Below, one piece after another: positions 35,353 to 47,000 of a DNA stretch of 64,000 bases. Each line of letters begins with the position of its first letter. Positions within the stretch are counted from its first letter, which is position 1. This DNA is from Wurfbainia villosa. Taxonomy: Eukaryota > Streptophyta > Magnoliopsida > Zingiberales > Zingiberaceae. The notes beneath the pieces are model-generated. The model was not told the origin of the DNA. It ran no database searches and was given only the letters and a program-made list of their open reading frames with translations. The stretch lies in assembly GCA_025175895.1 (NCBI GenBank), contig CM046005.1, forward strand, positions 61,280,325-61,344,324, in the 5' to 3' direction. Both the position numbers and the translations under genes were made by a program.

Positions 35353-36955
35353 CATGTATGTGTTTCGTTTTTGTAGTTTTTATATTAGATATAAAAATTA
35401 CAGATTTATATGTTTCTGTAAATTTTCTTATTTTATAGAATTTTTGGGTATTTTTCTCGTAGAGTCGAAGCAACGAGTGTTGGGACACTCGTAGGCTTCA
35501 ACCGTCAAGAAAAAACTCTCCGAATCGGCGAGTTCTCGCTTTAGGTTTTTGGGACAGCGACTTAAGTCGCTGTAAGATCATTGTAGGGACACTCGCAAAG
35601 TTTATTTTGCGAGTAGGGGCGCTGCCCCTATCCCCGAAAGGGGCCATGTCCCGCGATCGCTTGCGGAAGCTTAGCGAGGACTCAAATTCAAAATAAATTA
35701 GGAAAAATTATAGAAATTTTCTGTAAAAAATACATAATTTTGAATTATGTATAATTATGTGATTGTCATGGCCCAATAACCCAATTGGATTGGATTATGT
35801 GTGTTGTAATTCATAATACGGCTTGTGTGCCGTTTTGTGGTTGTGCGTGTTGTAAAGTGTTTGCGACCTGCGCGTCGCACCTCTTCTTTTAATATTCTAG
35901 TTGTAAATAGTTTTAGACTCGAATGTAACTCGAGTTTCGTATTTGTAATGTACAAAAATTGGAGCGGTGGAAAGTCCACTTGAAGACGAGCTTACGAGAA
36001 GGGTGACGACGACACATGGCGGTCAAAGGAAGCGCTTGGAGAAGCTGCTAGCCTTAGGTAGACCATCCGATCTTCTCATTGGCTTGAGAAGATCGTAGTA
36101 GGGCCATGACTATATCACATTTAATTATATATATATATGTTGATATATATATATATATATATTTAATTGATTTTTTCTTGTATGTATGTGATGCATGCTA
36201 GTAGAAAAATGTTTGTATGTATATGATGCATGCTAGGTTAATTTTCTTGTATGTATATGATGCATGCTAGAATAATTAATGTATGTATATGATGCATGCT
36301 AATATAGGATAATAAAGGCCTAAATGCGTATAAGATACATATTACGATTAGATTAGATCATAATCGAATCAACTCGAAAATGCCTACCGAGCCTTGATAC
36401 CCATCACTACCTCGATCATTTGTCGTTGTTGAATGCCAAAGCGAGCAACACATATTATCTTGGTAGGGTGCGGAGGGACAATCTTGGTCCCGCCTATCAC
36501 GACTTTAGAGTAAGCTCAATTAGATTGAGCAAAACTAGTTAACTCAATTGGATCGAGTAGAACTATAGGCATATTCCAATCGTTGGAAAGATAGGTTAAG
36601 ATCGCATTTACACTAAATCTTGGGCGATTTAGCCAAAGCTAACTCAAGGTCTTTTGTAAATGTGGGTCTTAATCCTATAAACAAGAGTTGCATAGAGATG
36701 TAATCGGTAATGTGTTACCGATAGTACTAAGTCTTGGGCGATTTAGCCAAAGCTAACTCAAGGCTTAGTATGATGTGGATCTTGTCCAAGAATTATAGCT
36801 AGTTTGTTTGAATCTAATAATGTGGTTTGACCACATCCATAACTCGATTCTACAAAATTCCTATAATTCAGTGGGAGCATCATTTGATTAAAGGCCTAAT
36901 TAAATGATAAAAGGAATATGATATTAATTCTCTGCATTGTATGTTGTAGATAACT
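35353..36955 (+). other. C2 leader, middle copy
   Basis: About 1.6 kb without a gene. Contains (AT)n at 36126-36170, four ATGCAT tandem units at 36178-36300, and two direct repeats around GCGATTTAGCCAAAGCTAAC near 36625 and 36737. Confidence 0.78.
36178..36300 (+). repeat. Leader tandem repeat, four ~33-bp units
   Basis: Each unit holds TGTATGTATATGATGCATGCTA or a close variant. The same array is at 43429-43552 and inverted at 32702-32825. Confidence 0.82.
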
Positions 36956-37895
36956 ATGTCGACAACCATGAACACTCTCTCTCTGCGATCCGTCCTTGAG
37001 AAGGACAAGCTCTATGGAGCAAATTTCCTGGACTGGTACAGGAACTTGAGAATTGTTCTCACCCAAGAAAGGAAGGCATGCGTCTGGGGCAGCCCATTCG
37101 GAGGCACCTCCGCCAATGCCTCGCGGTGACAAAGATGCTTACAAGAAGCATCAAGATGATGCATTAGATGTGTCATGTCTAATGCTCGACCATGAACTCG
37201 AGATTGAGCAAGCACGAGTTCATGAATGCTTATGATATGGTTGGACATCTTCGTCAACTATATCAAGGACAAGCTAGGCATGAGAGATATGAAGTCTCTA
37301 AGGCATTATTTGGGTCCAAAATGCAAGAAGGGACTCCCGTAGGTACATATGTACTCAAGATGATTGGGTACGTAGAAAACCAATAAAGGCTGGGATTCCC
37401 ACTTGGCCAAGAGCTGGCCATTGACCTAATCTTGCAATCTTTGCCACAAGCCTTCAATCAATTTGTCATGAATTATAACATGAATGAAATTGATAAGCCA
37501 TTGCCTGAAATGCTCAGCATGTTGAGAACTGCAGAGCTTAACCTTAAGAAGGGTAAATCTGACACCATTTTGATGGTGCAGAAGAAGAAAGGCAAGGGCA
37601 AGCCTAAAGGTAAGGGAAGTCCCAAGACAAGGGCAAAGGCAAAGAACTTAAACCAAAAGGAGGGGTAGCCAAGGAAGGGGCTTGCTTCTTATGCAAGGAA
37701 GCAGGACACTGGAAGCATAACTGCAAGGCATACCTGGAAGATCTTAAGAAGAAGAGAAGTGAGACTTCTACTTCAGGTATAAATGTTATAGAAGTCAATC
37801 TATCTATTTCTTCATCATGGGTATTAGATACCGGATGTGCATCTCACATTTGTACCAATGTGCGTGAGAAATAGCAAGGCATTGACAAAGGCGAG
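36956..37895 (+). pseudogene. gag and PR start of C2, middle copy
   Basis: ATG at 36956 opens Gag (SLRSVLEKDKL). The frame shifts near 37080, is restored in part at 37192-37386, and breaks again near 37384 (TAA) and after 37630. The UBN2-like core (QSLPQAFNQFVMNYNMNE) and basic stretch are recognisable. The zinc knuckle CFLCKEAGHWKHNC is intact near 37682. Protease begins with a D-T-G motif near 37828 and loses frame near 37870. Confidence 0.9.
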
Positions 37896-40726
37896 GTGGA
37901 CCTACGAGTAGGCAATGGAGCAAGGGTTCTTTGCTTATTCTTTGTAGAACTTATGATCTATCTCGCCTCTGGGCTTGTACTAGAATTAGATGAATGTTGT
38001 TATGTGTCTGCCTTAACTAAGAACATCATTTTAGTTTCTTGTTTGGACAAGAAAGGTTTTTCATTTATAATAAAGAACAAATGTTGTTCAGTTTATTTAA
38101 ATGATATGTTCTATTGTAGTGCACCTCTAATGAACGGACTCTACTTTCTAGACTTAGAGAGCCCTATCTATAACATAAGTACCAAGAGGTTCAAGTCAAA
38201 TGAGTTGAACCAAACCTATCTCTGGCATTGTCGCTTAGGTCACATAAATGAGAGTCGCTTATCTCAGCTCCATAAGGATGGGCTGCTAGACTCATTTGAT
38301 TTTGAATCATATGAGACATGCGAGTCTTTCCTTTTTGGCAAGATGACCAAGACTCCCTTTAGTGGACATAGCGAAAGAGCAACAGATTTGTTAGGACTTA
38401 TACATAGTGATGTATGTGGTCCTTTCAATGTTGCTGCTAGAGGTGGTTACAGGTACTTCATTACATTTACTGATGACTTCAGTAGATATGGTTATGTGTA
38501 TCTTATGACACATAAATCTGAATCCTTTGAAAAGTTCAAAGAATTCAAGAATGAAGTACAAAACCAGCTTGGCAAGAGTATTAAGATACTTTGATCAGAT
38601 CGAGGTGGTGAATACCTTAGCCATGAGTTTCGTGACTATCTAGCTGAGTGTGGGATTCTATCCCAACTCACTCCTCCTGGAACACCACAGTGGAATGGTG
38701 TATCCGAAAGGAGGAATCGTACCCTATTGGATATGGTACGATCTATGATGAGTCACACAGATCTTCCTATATCCTTTTGGGGATATGCTCTAGACACAGC
38801 AGCCTTTACCCTTAACCGTGTACCATCTAAGGCTGTGATAAAGACACCATATACGATATGGATAGGGAGAAATCCCATGATGTCTTTCATGAAGATTTGG
38901 GGTTGTGAGGCTTACGTTCGACGTCAAGTCTCAGACAAACTGGGACCCAAATCCGATAGGTGCTATTTTGTTGGATATCCCAAGGATACAAAGGGATATT
39001 ACTTCTACATTCCCAGTCAGCACAAAGTGTTTGAGGCAAAGACTGGAGTTTTTCTAGAAAGGGATTTTGTTTCTAGAAAAACTAGTGGGAGTACCTTCGA
39101 TCTTGAAGAAATTCAAGATAAGGACCATAGCACTGAGCCCTTGATGGAGGTTGAACAGGAACCACAAAGTGTTGTGGGTGATGAGGTTATTGCACAAAGA
39201 GTTGTGAAACAACCACCTGTTCATGTAGACCTACCTCTTCGCAGATCTGATAGGGTACGTTGTCAGCCTGAGAGATATTCATTTCTTTTGTCTGACCATG
39301 TTGATGTAATGCTCATTGAGAATGAGCCCACCTCCTATCAGGAAGCTGTGATGAGCCCAGATTCTGAGAAATGGCTAGAGGCCATGAGATCCGAGATGGA
39401 ATCCATGTACACCAACCAAGTATGGACTTTGGTTGATCCACCTGAAGGGGTCAAACCCATTGGGTGTAAGTGGGTCTTTAGGAGAAAGACTGACATGGAT
39501 GGACTTACGCATACCTATAAGGGCCGATTAGTGGCTAAAGGTTTCAAGAAAATTCATGGTATTGACTATGATGAAACCTTTTCTCCAGTGGCGATGTTTA
39601 AGTCCATTCGGATCTTGCTTGCTATTGTAGCATACCACGATTATGAGATCTGGCAGATGGATGTTAAAACTGCGTTTCTGAATGGAAACTTGCTCGAGGA
39701 TGTGTACATGACACAACCTGAGGGTTTTGTAGATCCACAGCATACTGGGAAGGTATGCAAGCTGCAAAGGTCCATCTATGGGCTAAAGCAAGCTTCTCGG
39801 AGCTGGAATCTTCGATTCGATGATGCGATCAAACAGTTTGGTTTCATCAAGAATAAAGATGAACCTTGTGCCTACAAGAGGTTTAATGGGAACACAGTTG
39901 TCTTCCTTGTATTGTATGTGGATGACATACTGCTCATTGGGAATGACATCCCTTCGCTACAGTCTGTGAAGACTTGGCTCGGGACGTGCTTCTCAATGAA
40001 AGACTTAGGTGAAGCAGCCTGTATTCTAGCCATCAAGATCTATAGAGATAGATCTAAGAGATTGCTTGGCCTAAGTCAGAGTACATACATTGACACGGTA
40101 TTACTTCGGTTTTCCATGCAGAATTCCAAGAAAGGACTTCTGCCGATGTCACATGGTGTGAGTCTTTCGAAGACTCAAAGTCCCTCTTCTAGAGAGAAGA
40201 GAGACCGCATGGATAAGATCCCTTACGCATCTGCTATAGGATCTATCATGTACGCCATGCTATGTACTCGTCCTGATGTCTCGTATGCTTTGAGCATGAC
40301 GAGTAGATACGATCGGATCGGTGGCGTCATCGATAGCGGTCAAGAATATTCTTAAGTACTTGAGAAGGACTAAAGAATATTTCTTGATATTTGGAGAGCA
40401 ATGAGGAGCTAGGTGTAAAGGGTTCTGATGCGGCTTCACCCGGACCGGGATGATTATAGATCGCGATCGGGGTTCGTGTTTTGCTTGAATAGGTAGCCTT
40501 GAGTTGGAAGAGTTCCAAGCGAACACGATTCGATTCTACAACAACAGGCTGAGTATATCGGCTCTTCCATATCATTCGAGAGATTATAGATAGAGTAGAT
40601 GAGAAGATTTGCAGAGTACCCACAGAGGCTAACATCGCAGATCCCTTGACCAAGGCTTTGGCACAGAAAAGGCATGATGGTCACACTAGGTCATTGGGTA
40701 TTAGATACTACGGTGATTGGCACTAG
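37896..40726 (+). pseudogene. pol (PR end, IN, RT, RNase H) of C2, middle copy
   Basis: One frame from 37896 to 40355 with a single TGA at 38592-38594, inside the integrase SDRGGEY region. Integrase shows the HHCC region, HSDVCGP, TDDFSRYGY and ERRNRT, with PQWNG in place of PQQNG. RT in the 542-codon frame from 38727 shows MDVKTAFLN (Asp 312), YGLKQASRSW and YVDD (397-400). RNase H is ruined: after about 40310 many small deletions and frame changes remove the first catalytic motifs, though the tail (EANIADPLTKALAQKRH) is readable at 40580-40726. RT is therefore nearly intact while RNase H is not. Confidence 0.92.
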
Positions 40727-40728
40727 TG

Positions 40729-40740
40729 CTAGTGGGAGAT
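40729..40740 (+). other. Polypurine tract of C2
   Basis: CTAGTGGGAGAT directly before the LTR start TGTTAGTG. Confidence 0.82.
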
Positions 40741-41260
40741 TGTTAGTGAAAGCCCTAGAGCCAATCATGTGATGATTGTTGTATGGACTTTATTGTATCA
40801 TATTCCTATTTATAAAGGCATGGTTATTATATTTACTTGTATTGGTGCAAAATAACTAATTATAATAATGTCCTTGAGTAGTAGGTTCTTATTTATATAA
40901 ATCGATTGGTTGAATCGATAATGAGATGATATAGAGAACACTACTCTTAATCATTCCTAGTCGAGTATTAACATTCGGGGACAATGTTAATGCGTAGAGA
41001 CTAGCATGTAGGTCAACAAGATGACTTGATCTCACAAGTCATGGATATGAGATATCAAGTTGACACATGGGTATGCATTGGAGAATGTATACTGAATGAC
41101 CCGCCATGAGAAAGTATCATGGATCGTTATGTGAGTGTCATATACTTTCTCATGTGGCTATTAGTATGACTATTAGTCCTTAGACCTGAAGTCACCATGG
41201 TTCCCTACATAAGGAGTTGCATACTTTGGCTTCGTCAAACGTCACCCGTAAATGGGTGGA

Positions 41261-41269
41261 CTATAAAGG
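41261..41269 (+). promoter_or_regulatory. Possible TATA box in C2 LTR
   Basis: CTATAAAGG, preceded by CACCCGTAAATGGGTG. An alternative TATTTATAAAGG lies near 40808. Which one is used cannot be told from sequence. Confidence 0.35.
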
Positions 41270-42116
41270 CGATTACTGGGTATGTAACAAATTATGTGGA
41301 GGGATGTGAGTGATGTAGATGGGATCTATCCCTCCTATATGACGGGGGTGACATCGATATTCTTGATAGAGTGAGACCACGAAGTGCATGGCCATGCCCA
41401 AATGAGTCAATATGAGATATTGAGCTCATTTGATTAGAGTGAGTCTACTTTGAGTTCAAGATTTAGATTGTACCGAGGATGACACGGTCTATGCCTCGAT
41501 TGGTCAATCTAGATGTCAAGGATAGAGGGACATTGTCACATATTGTGAGAGTCACAATTAGTAGTCACAAAGGTGATGTTGGAGCTCAACATTCTTGTAA
41601 CTTGGGTAGCAATGATGTGTTGCTAGATACGCTCATTGCTTATGTTCCTAAATCGGTTTAGGGACATTGCCAGCGTTACAAGAACCTATAAGTCACACAC
41701 ATAAGAGCAATTAGATGGAGATTAGGTTCATATGATGAACCATGAGGATTAGGTTCATGGGATGAACCAAATTGGATTAAGAGTAATCCAAATTAGACTA
41801 ATTGAGTTAGACTCAAGTTGATTCAAGTGTTGAATGAGTCTAATTGAGATTTGATTCATCAAATCAATTTAAATTAATGAATAGAGATTCATTAAATTAA
41901 ATTTACTTGAGTCAAGTGGTTAGATTTGATCAACCATGGGAGATTAGAGGTCAAGTTTGACTTGACTTGAGAGGGAAGATGAAAGGTCAAGTTTGACTTG
42001 ACCAAATGCCATGTCATGATGATGACTAGGCATGGCCGGCCAATGATGATGCTCCACATCATCATTGACTTTGTCAATTGGTGCCACCTCATGAGGGAGA
42101 CCAAGGGACATGGGAG

Positions 42117-42134
42117 TTACATGCATGCATGTAA
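42117..42134. promoter_or_regulatory. RY-type palindrome TTACATGCATGCATGTAA
   Basis: A perfect 18-base palindrome containing overlapping CATGCA (RY) motifs, recognised by plant B3 factors of the ABI3/FUS3/LEC2/VAL group. It is also at 28943-28960, 34133-34150, 35060-35077 and 46556-46573. Function is inferred only. Confidence 0.5.
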
Positions 42135-42561
42135 CTCCCTCTCCTTGAAGTGGCCGGCCACTTTAGGGGTTTCATTAGATGGAATTGATTTTGTGAGTTA
42201 CACAACTTCATCTTCTTCCTTGGAACACCCTCTCAAGCTCTCCCAACCTCCTTGGCCGAAATTCCTAAAGGGTTCTAGCACACTCTAAGGTATTTTTCTC
42301 CACCTATTGCTTGTGTGGATACCAATAGAGGAGTGTGCACTTGACACTCTCGAGTTCCGGCGAACCTTTTGGACGAGCGGGATTTGCGAAGGGCATCACA
42401 TCGAGGGTAACTTCTTATCATGTAGATCTAGAGTAGATCTAAAGGTATTAAACACATACATGTTAGTTTTATATTTTATACTTCGCACGGATCCGTGGCC
42501 GGGGCTTCCGAGGTTTCCGCAATGTAAAAAGCGGTTTTTGTGGCTCGGAAAATCCCAACAG

Positions 42562-42574
42562 TGGTATCAGAGCC
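42562..42574 (+). other. Primer-binding site, tRNA-iMet type (C2, right copy)
   Basis: TGGTATCAGAGCC one base after the LTR end. Confidence 0.93.
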
Positions 42575-44212
42575 ACGTGCGAAGCATGTATGTGTTTCGT
42601 CTTTGTAATTTTTGTATTAGATATAAAAATTACAGATTTATATGTTTCTGTAAATTTCCTAATTTTATAGAATTTTTGGGTATTTTTCTCAAAGAGTCGA
42701 AGCAACGAGTGTTGGGACAATCGAAGGCTTCAACCATCGAGAAAAACTCTCCGAATCGGCGAGTTCTCGCTTTAGGTTTTTGGGACAGTGACTTAAGTCG
42801 CTGTAAGATCATTGTAGGGACACTCGCAAAGTTTATTTTGCGAGTTGGGGCGCTGCCCCTATCCCCGAAAGGGGCCATGTCCCGCGATCGCGCCCGGAAA
42901 CCGCTTAGCGGGACCGTTACGGAGAGTTGACTCATAAATTCGAAATAAATTAGGAAAAATTATAGAAGTTTCTGTAAAAATACATAATTTAGAATTATGT
43001 ATAATTCTGTGATTGTCATGGCCCAATGACCCCAATTTTATTGGATTATGTGTGTTGTAATTCATAATACGGCCTGCGTGTCGTTTTATGGTTGTGCATG
43101 TTGTATAGTGTATGCGACCTGCGCGTCGTACCTCTTCTTTTTATATTCTAATTGTAATTCGTTTTTAGACTCGAATGTAACTCGAGTTTCATATTTGTAA
43201 TGTACAAAATGGAGCGGTGGAAAGTCCACTCGAAGACGAGATTACGAGAAGGGTGACGACCACACATGGCGGTCAAAGGAAGCGCTTGAAGAAGCCGCTA
43301 GCCTTAGGTTGACCGTCCGATCTTCTCATTGGCTTGAGAAGATAGTAGTAGGGTCATGACTATATCACATTTAATTATATATATATATATATATATGTTG
43401 ATATATATATATATATTTAATTAATTTTGCTTGTATGTATGTGATGCATGCTAGTAGAATAATGCTTGTATGTATATGATGCATGCTAGGATAATTTTCT
43501 TGTATGTATATGATGCATGCTAGAATAATGAATGTATGTATATGATGCATGCTAATATAGGATAATAAAGGCCTAAATGCGTATAAGATACACATTACGA
43601 TTAGATTAGATCAACTCGAAAATGCCTACCGAGCCTTGATACCCATCACTACCTCGATCATTTGTTGTTGTTGAATCTGCCAAAGTAGAGCAATGCATAT
43701 TATCTTGGTAGGGTGCGGAGGGACAATCTTGGTCCCGCCTATCACGCTTGGGTTAGAGTAAGCTCAATTTGATTGAGCAAAACTAGTTAAACTCAATTGG
43801 ATCGAGTAGAACTATAGGCATATTCCAATCGTTGGAACGATAGGTCAAGATCGCATTTACACTAAATCTTGGACGATTTAGCCAAAGCTAACTCAAGGTC
43901 TTTTGTAAATGTGGGTCTTGATCCTATAAACAAGAGTTGCATAGAGATGTAATCGGTAATGTGTTACCCACCGATCGTACTAAGTCTTGGGCGATTTAAC
44001 CAAAGCTAACTCAAGGCTTAGTATGATGTGGATCTTGTCCTGCAAGAATTATAGCTAGTTTGTATGAATCTAGTAAATGTGGTTTGACCACATCCATAAC
44101 TCGATTCTACAAAATTCCTATAATTCAGTGGGAGCATCATTTGATTAAAGGCCTAATTAAATGATAAAAGGAATATGATATTAATTCTCTACATTATATG
44201 TTGTAGATACCT
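42575..44212 (+). other. C2 leader, right copy
   Basis: Collinear with 35353-36955, including (AT)n at 43374-43415, the four-unit ATGCAT array at 43429-43552 and the paired GATTTAGCCAAAGC repeats near 43870 and 43990. No gene is seen. Confidence 0.78.
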
Positions 44213-45871
44213 ATGTCGACAACCACGAACACTCTCTCTCTGTGATCTGTCCTTGAGAAGGACAAGCTCAATGGAGCAAATTTCCTGGACTGGTACAGGA
44301 ACTTGAGAATTGTTCTCACCCAAGAAAGGAAGCTGTACGTCCTGGAGCAGCCCATTCCGGAGGCACCTCCTGCCACTGCCTCGCGAGCTGACAAAGATGC
44401 TTACAAGAAGCATCAAGATAATGCATTAGATGTGTCATGTCTTATGCTCGCGACCATGAACTCTGAGCTTCAGAAGCAACACGAGTTCATGAATGCTTAT
44501 GATATGGTTGGACATCTTCGTCAACTATATCAAGGACAAGCTAGGCATGAGAGATATGAAGTCTCTAAGGCATTATTTGGGTCCAAGATGCAAGAAGGGA
44601 CTCCCGTAGGTACATATGTACTCAAGATGATTGGGTACGTAGAAAACCTACAAAGGCTGGGATTCCCACTTGGCCAAGAGATGGCCACTGACCTGATCTT
44701 GCAATCTTTGCCACAAGCCTTCAATCAATTTGTCATGAATTATAACATGAATGAAATTGATAAGCCATTGCCTGAAATGCTCAGCATGTTGAGAACTGCT
44801 GAGCTTAAACTTAAGAAGGGTAAATCTGACACCATTTTGATGGTGCAGAAGAAGAAAGGCAAGGGCAAGCCTAAAGGTAAGGGAAAAGGCAAAGAACTTA
44901 AACCCAAAGGAGGGGTAGCCAAGGAAGGGGCTTGCTTCCACTGCAAGGAAGCAGGACACTGGGAGCGTAACTGCAAGGCATACCTGGAAGATCTTAAGAA
45001 GAAGAGAAGTGAGACTTCTACTTCTGGTATAAATGTTATAGAAGTCAATCTATCTATTTCTTCATCATGGGTATTAGATACCGGATGTGCATCTCACATT
45101 TGTACCAATGTGCAGGGGCTGAGAAATAGTAGGGCATTGACAAAGGGCGAGGTGGACCTACGAGTAGGCAATGGAGCAAGGGTTGCTGCTGTTTCTGTAG
45201 GAACTTATGATCTATCTCTGCCCTCTGGGCTTGTATTAGAATTAGATGAATGATGTTATGTGTCTGCCTTAACCAAGAACATCATTTTAGTTTCTTGTTT
45301 GGACAAGAAAGGATTTTCATTTATAATAAAGAACAAATGTTGTTCAGTTTATTTTAATGATATGTTCTATTGTAGTGCACCTCTAATGAACGGACTCTAC
45401 TTTCTAGACTTAGAGAGCCCTATCTATAACATAAGTACCAAGAGGTTCAAGTCAAATGAGTTGAACCAAACTTATCTCTGGCACTGTCGCTTAGGTCACA
45501 TAAATGAGAGTCGCTTATCTCAGCTCCATAAGGATGGGCTGCTAGACTCATTTGATTTTGAATCATATGAGACATGCGAATCTTGCCTTTTAGGCAAGAT
45601 GACCAAGACTCCTTTTAGTGGACACAGCGAAAGAGCAACAGATTTGTTAGGACTTATACATAGTGATGTATGTGATCCTTTCAATGTTGCTGCTAGAGGT
45701 GGTTATAGGTACTTCATTACATTTACTGATGACTTCAGTAGATATGGTTATGTGTATCTCATGACACACAAATCAGAATCCTTTGAAAAGTTTAAAGAAT
45801 TCAAGAATGAAGTACAAAACCAACTTGGCAAGAGTATTAAGATACTTCGATCAGATCGAGTATTAAGATAA
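44213..45871 (+). pseudogene. gag-PR-IN of C2, right copy, truncated
   Basis: ATG at 44213; a TGA falls at codon 11, where the middle copy has CGA. From 44303 the frame is open through Gag, a lysine/glycine-rich stretch, zinc knuckle (CFHCKEAGHWERNC near 44932), protease (D-T-G near 45077) to TGA at 45251-45253, then open again to 45871. Integrase has the HHCC site and HSDVCDP (Gly lost beside the first catalytic Asp). It stops at SDR, where the copy is fused to an LTR fragment. Integrase C-terminus, RT and RNase H are missing. Confidence 0.92.
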
Positions 45872-45876
45872 TTCAA

Positions 45877-47000
45877 GGATGACACGGTCTATGCCTCGAT
45901 TGGTCAATCTAGATGTCAAGGATAGAGGGACATTGTCACATATTGTGAGAGTCACAATTAGTAGTCACAAAGGTGATGTTGGATCTCAACATTCTTGTAA
46001 CTTGGGTAGCAATGATGTGTTGCTAGATACCGCTCATTGCTTATGTTCCTAAATCGGTTTAGGGGCATTGCCAACATTACAAGAACCTATAGGGTCACAC
46101 ACATAAGAGCAATTAGATGGAGATTAGGTTCATATGATGAACCATGAGGATTAGGTTCATGGGATGAACCAAATTGGATTAAGAGTAATCCAAATTAGAC
46201 TAATTGAGTTAGACTCAAGTTGATTCAAGTGTTGAATGAGTCTAATTTAGATTTGATTCATCAAATCAATTTAAATGAATGAATAGAGATTCATTAAATT
46301 AAATTGACTTGAATCAAATGGTTGGATTTGATCAACCATGGGAGATAAGAGGTCAAGTTTGACTTGACTTGAGAGGGAAGATGAAAGGTCAAGTTTGACT
46401 TGAGAGGGAAGATGAAAGGTCAAGTTTGACTTGACCAAATGCCATGTCATGATGATGACTTGGCATGGCCGGCCAATGATGATGCTCCACATCATCATTG
46501 ACTTATCAAGTGGTGCCACCTCATAAGGGAGACCAAGAGACATTGGCTCTTGGAGTTACATGCATGCATGTAACCCCCCCCCCCCTTCCATGAAGTGGCC
46601 AACCACTTATTCCAATAGATGGAATTGATTTTGTGAGTTACACAACTTCATCTTCTTCCTTGGAACACCCTCTCAAGCTCTCCCAACCTCCTTGGCCGAA
46701 ATTCCTAAAGGGTTCTAGCACACTCTAAGGTATTTTTCTCCACCTATTGCTTGTGTGGATACCAATAGAGAAGTGTACACTTGACACTCTCGAGTTCCGG
46801 CGAACCTTTTGGACGAGCGGGATTTGCGAAGGGCATCGCATCGAGGGTAACTTCTTATCATGTAGATCTAGAGTAGATCTAAAGGTATTAAACACATACA
46901 TGTTAGTTTTATATTTTATACTTCGCACGGATCCGTGGCCGGGGCTTCCGAGGTTTTCGCAACGCAAAAAGAGGTTTTTGTGGCTCGGAAAATCCCAACA
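45877..47000 (+). repeat. C2 LTR, 3' fragment
   Basis: Equals about 41477-42560 of the complete LTR but belongs to the subtype seen inverted at 28609-30240: a 12-C run (46574-46585) beside the RY palindrome and CCAATGTCTCTTGG (complement shared). A segment with GTCAAGTTTGACTTGAGAGG is present once more than elsewhere. Ends AATCCCAACA at the GTTTC duplication. Confidence 0.9.

Larger units (their letters stand above)
40741..42560 (+). repeat. C2 LTR, complete (1820 bp)
   Basis: Begins TGTTAGTGAAAGCCC after a PPT and ends GAAAATCCCAACA before a PBS, so it serves as 3' LTR of the copy to the left and 5' LTR of the copy to the right. A TATA-like CTATAAAGG lies at 41261-41269, just after the inverted pair CACCC/GGGTG. 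It contains the palindrome TTACATGCATGCATGTAA (42117-42134) and repeated GTCAAGTTTGACTTGA inverted motifs near 41950-42000. Confidence 0.93.
28087..47000 (+). mobile_element. C2 composite: rearranged copia element(s) with inverted and tandem copies
   Basis: The outer ends are the 5' end (TGTTAGTG) and 3' end (AATCCCAACA) of a plus-strand C2 LTR, flanked by GTTTC. Inside, in order: LTR 5' part (+), nearly complete LTR (-), IN-PR-gag (-), leader and PBS (-), LTR 3' half (-), LTR 3' part (+) with filler, PBS, leader and gag-pol (+), complete LTR (+), PBS, leader and gag-PR-IN (+), LTR 3' part (+). It therefore holds parts of five LTRs and three internal regions. Multiple rearrangements, or an assembly error, are needed to explain it. 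Confidence 0.88.

Noticed and set aside
36178..36300. CRISPR-like or satellite array
   Set aside because: Four short units within a retrotransposon leader, present in each C2 copy; no spacers and no long array.
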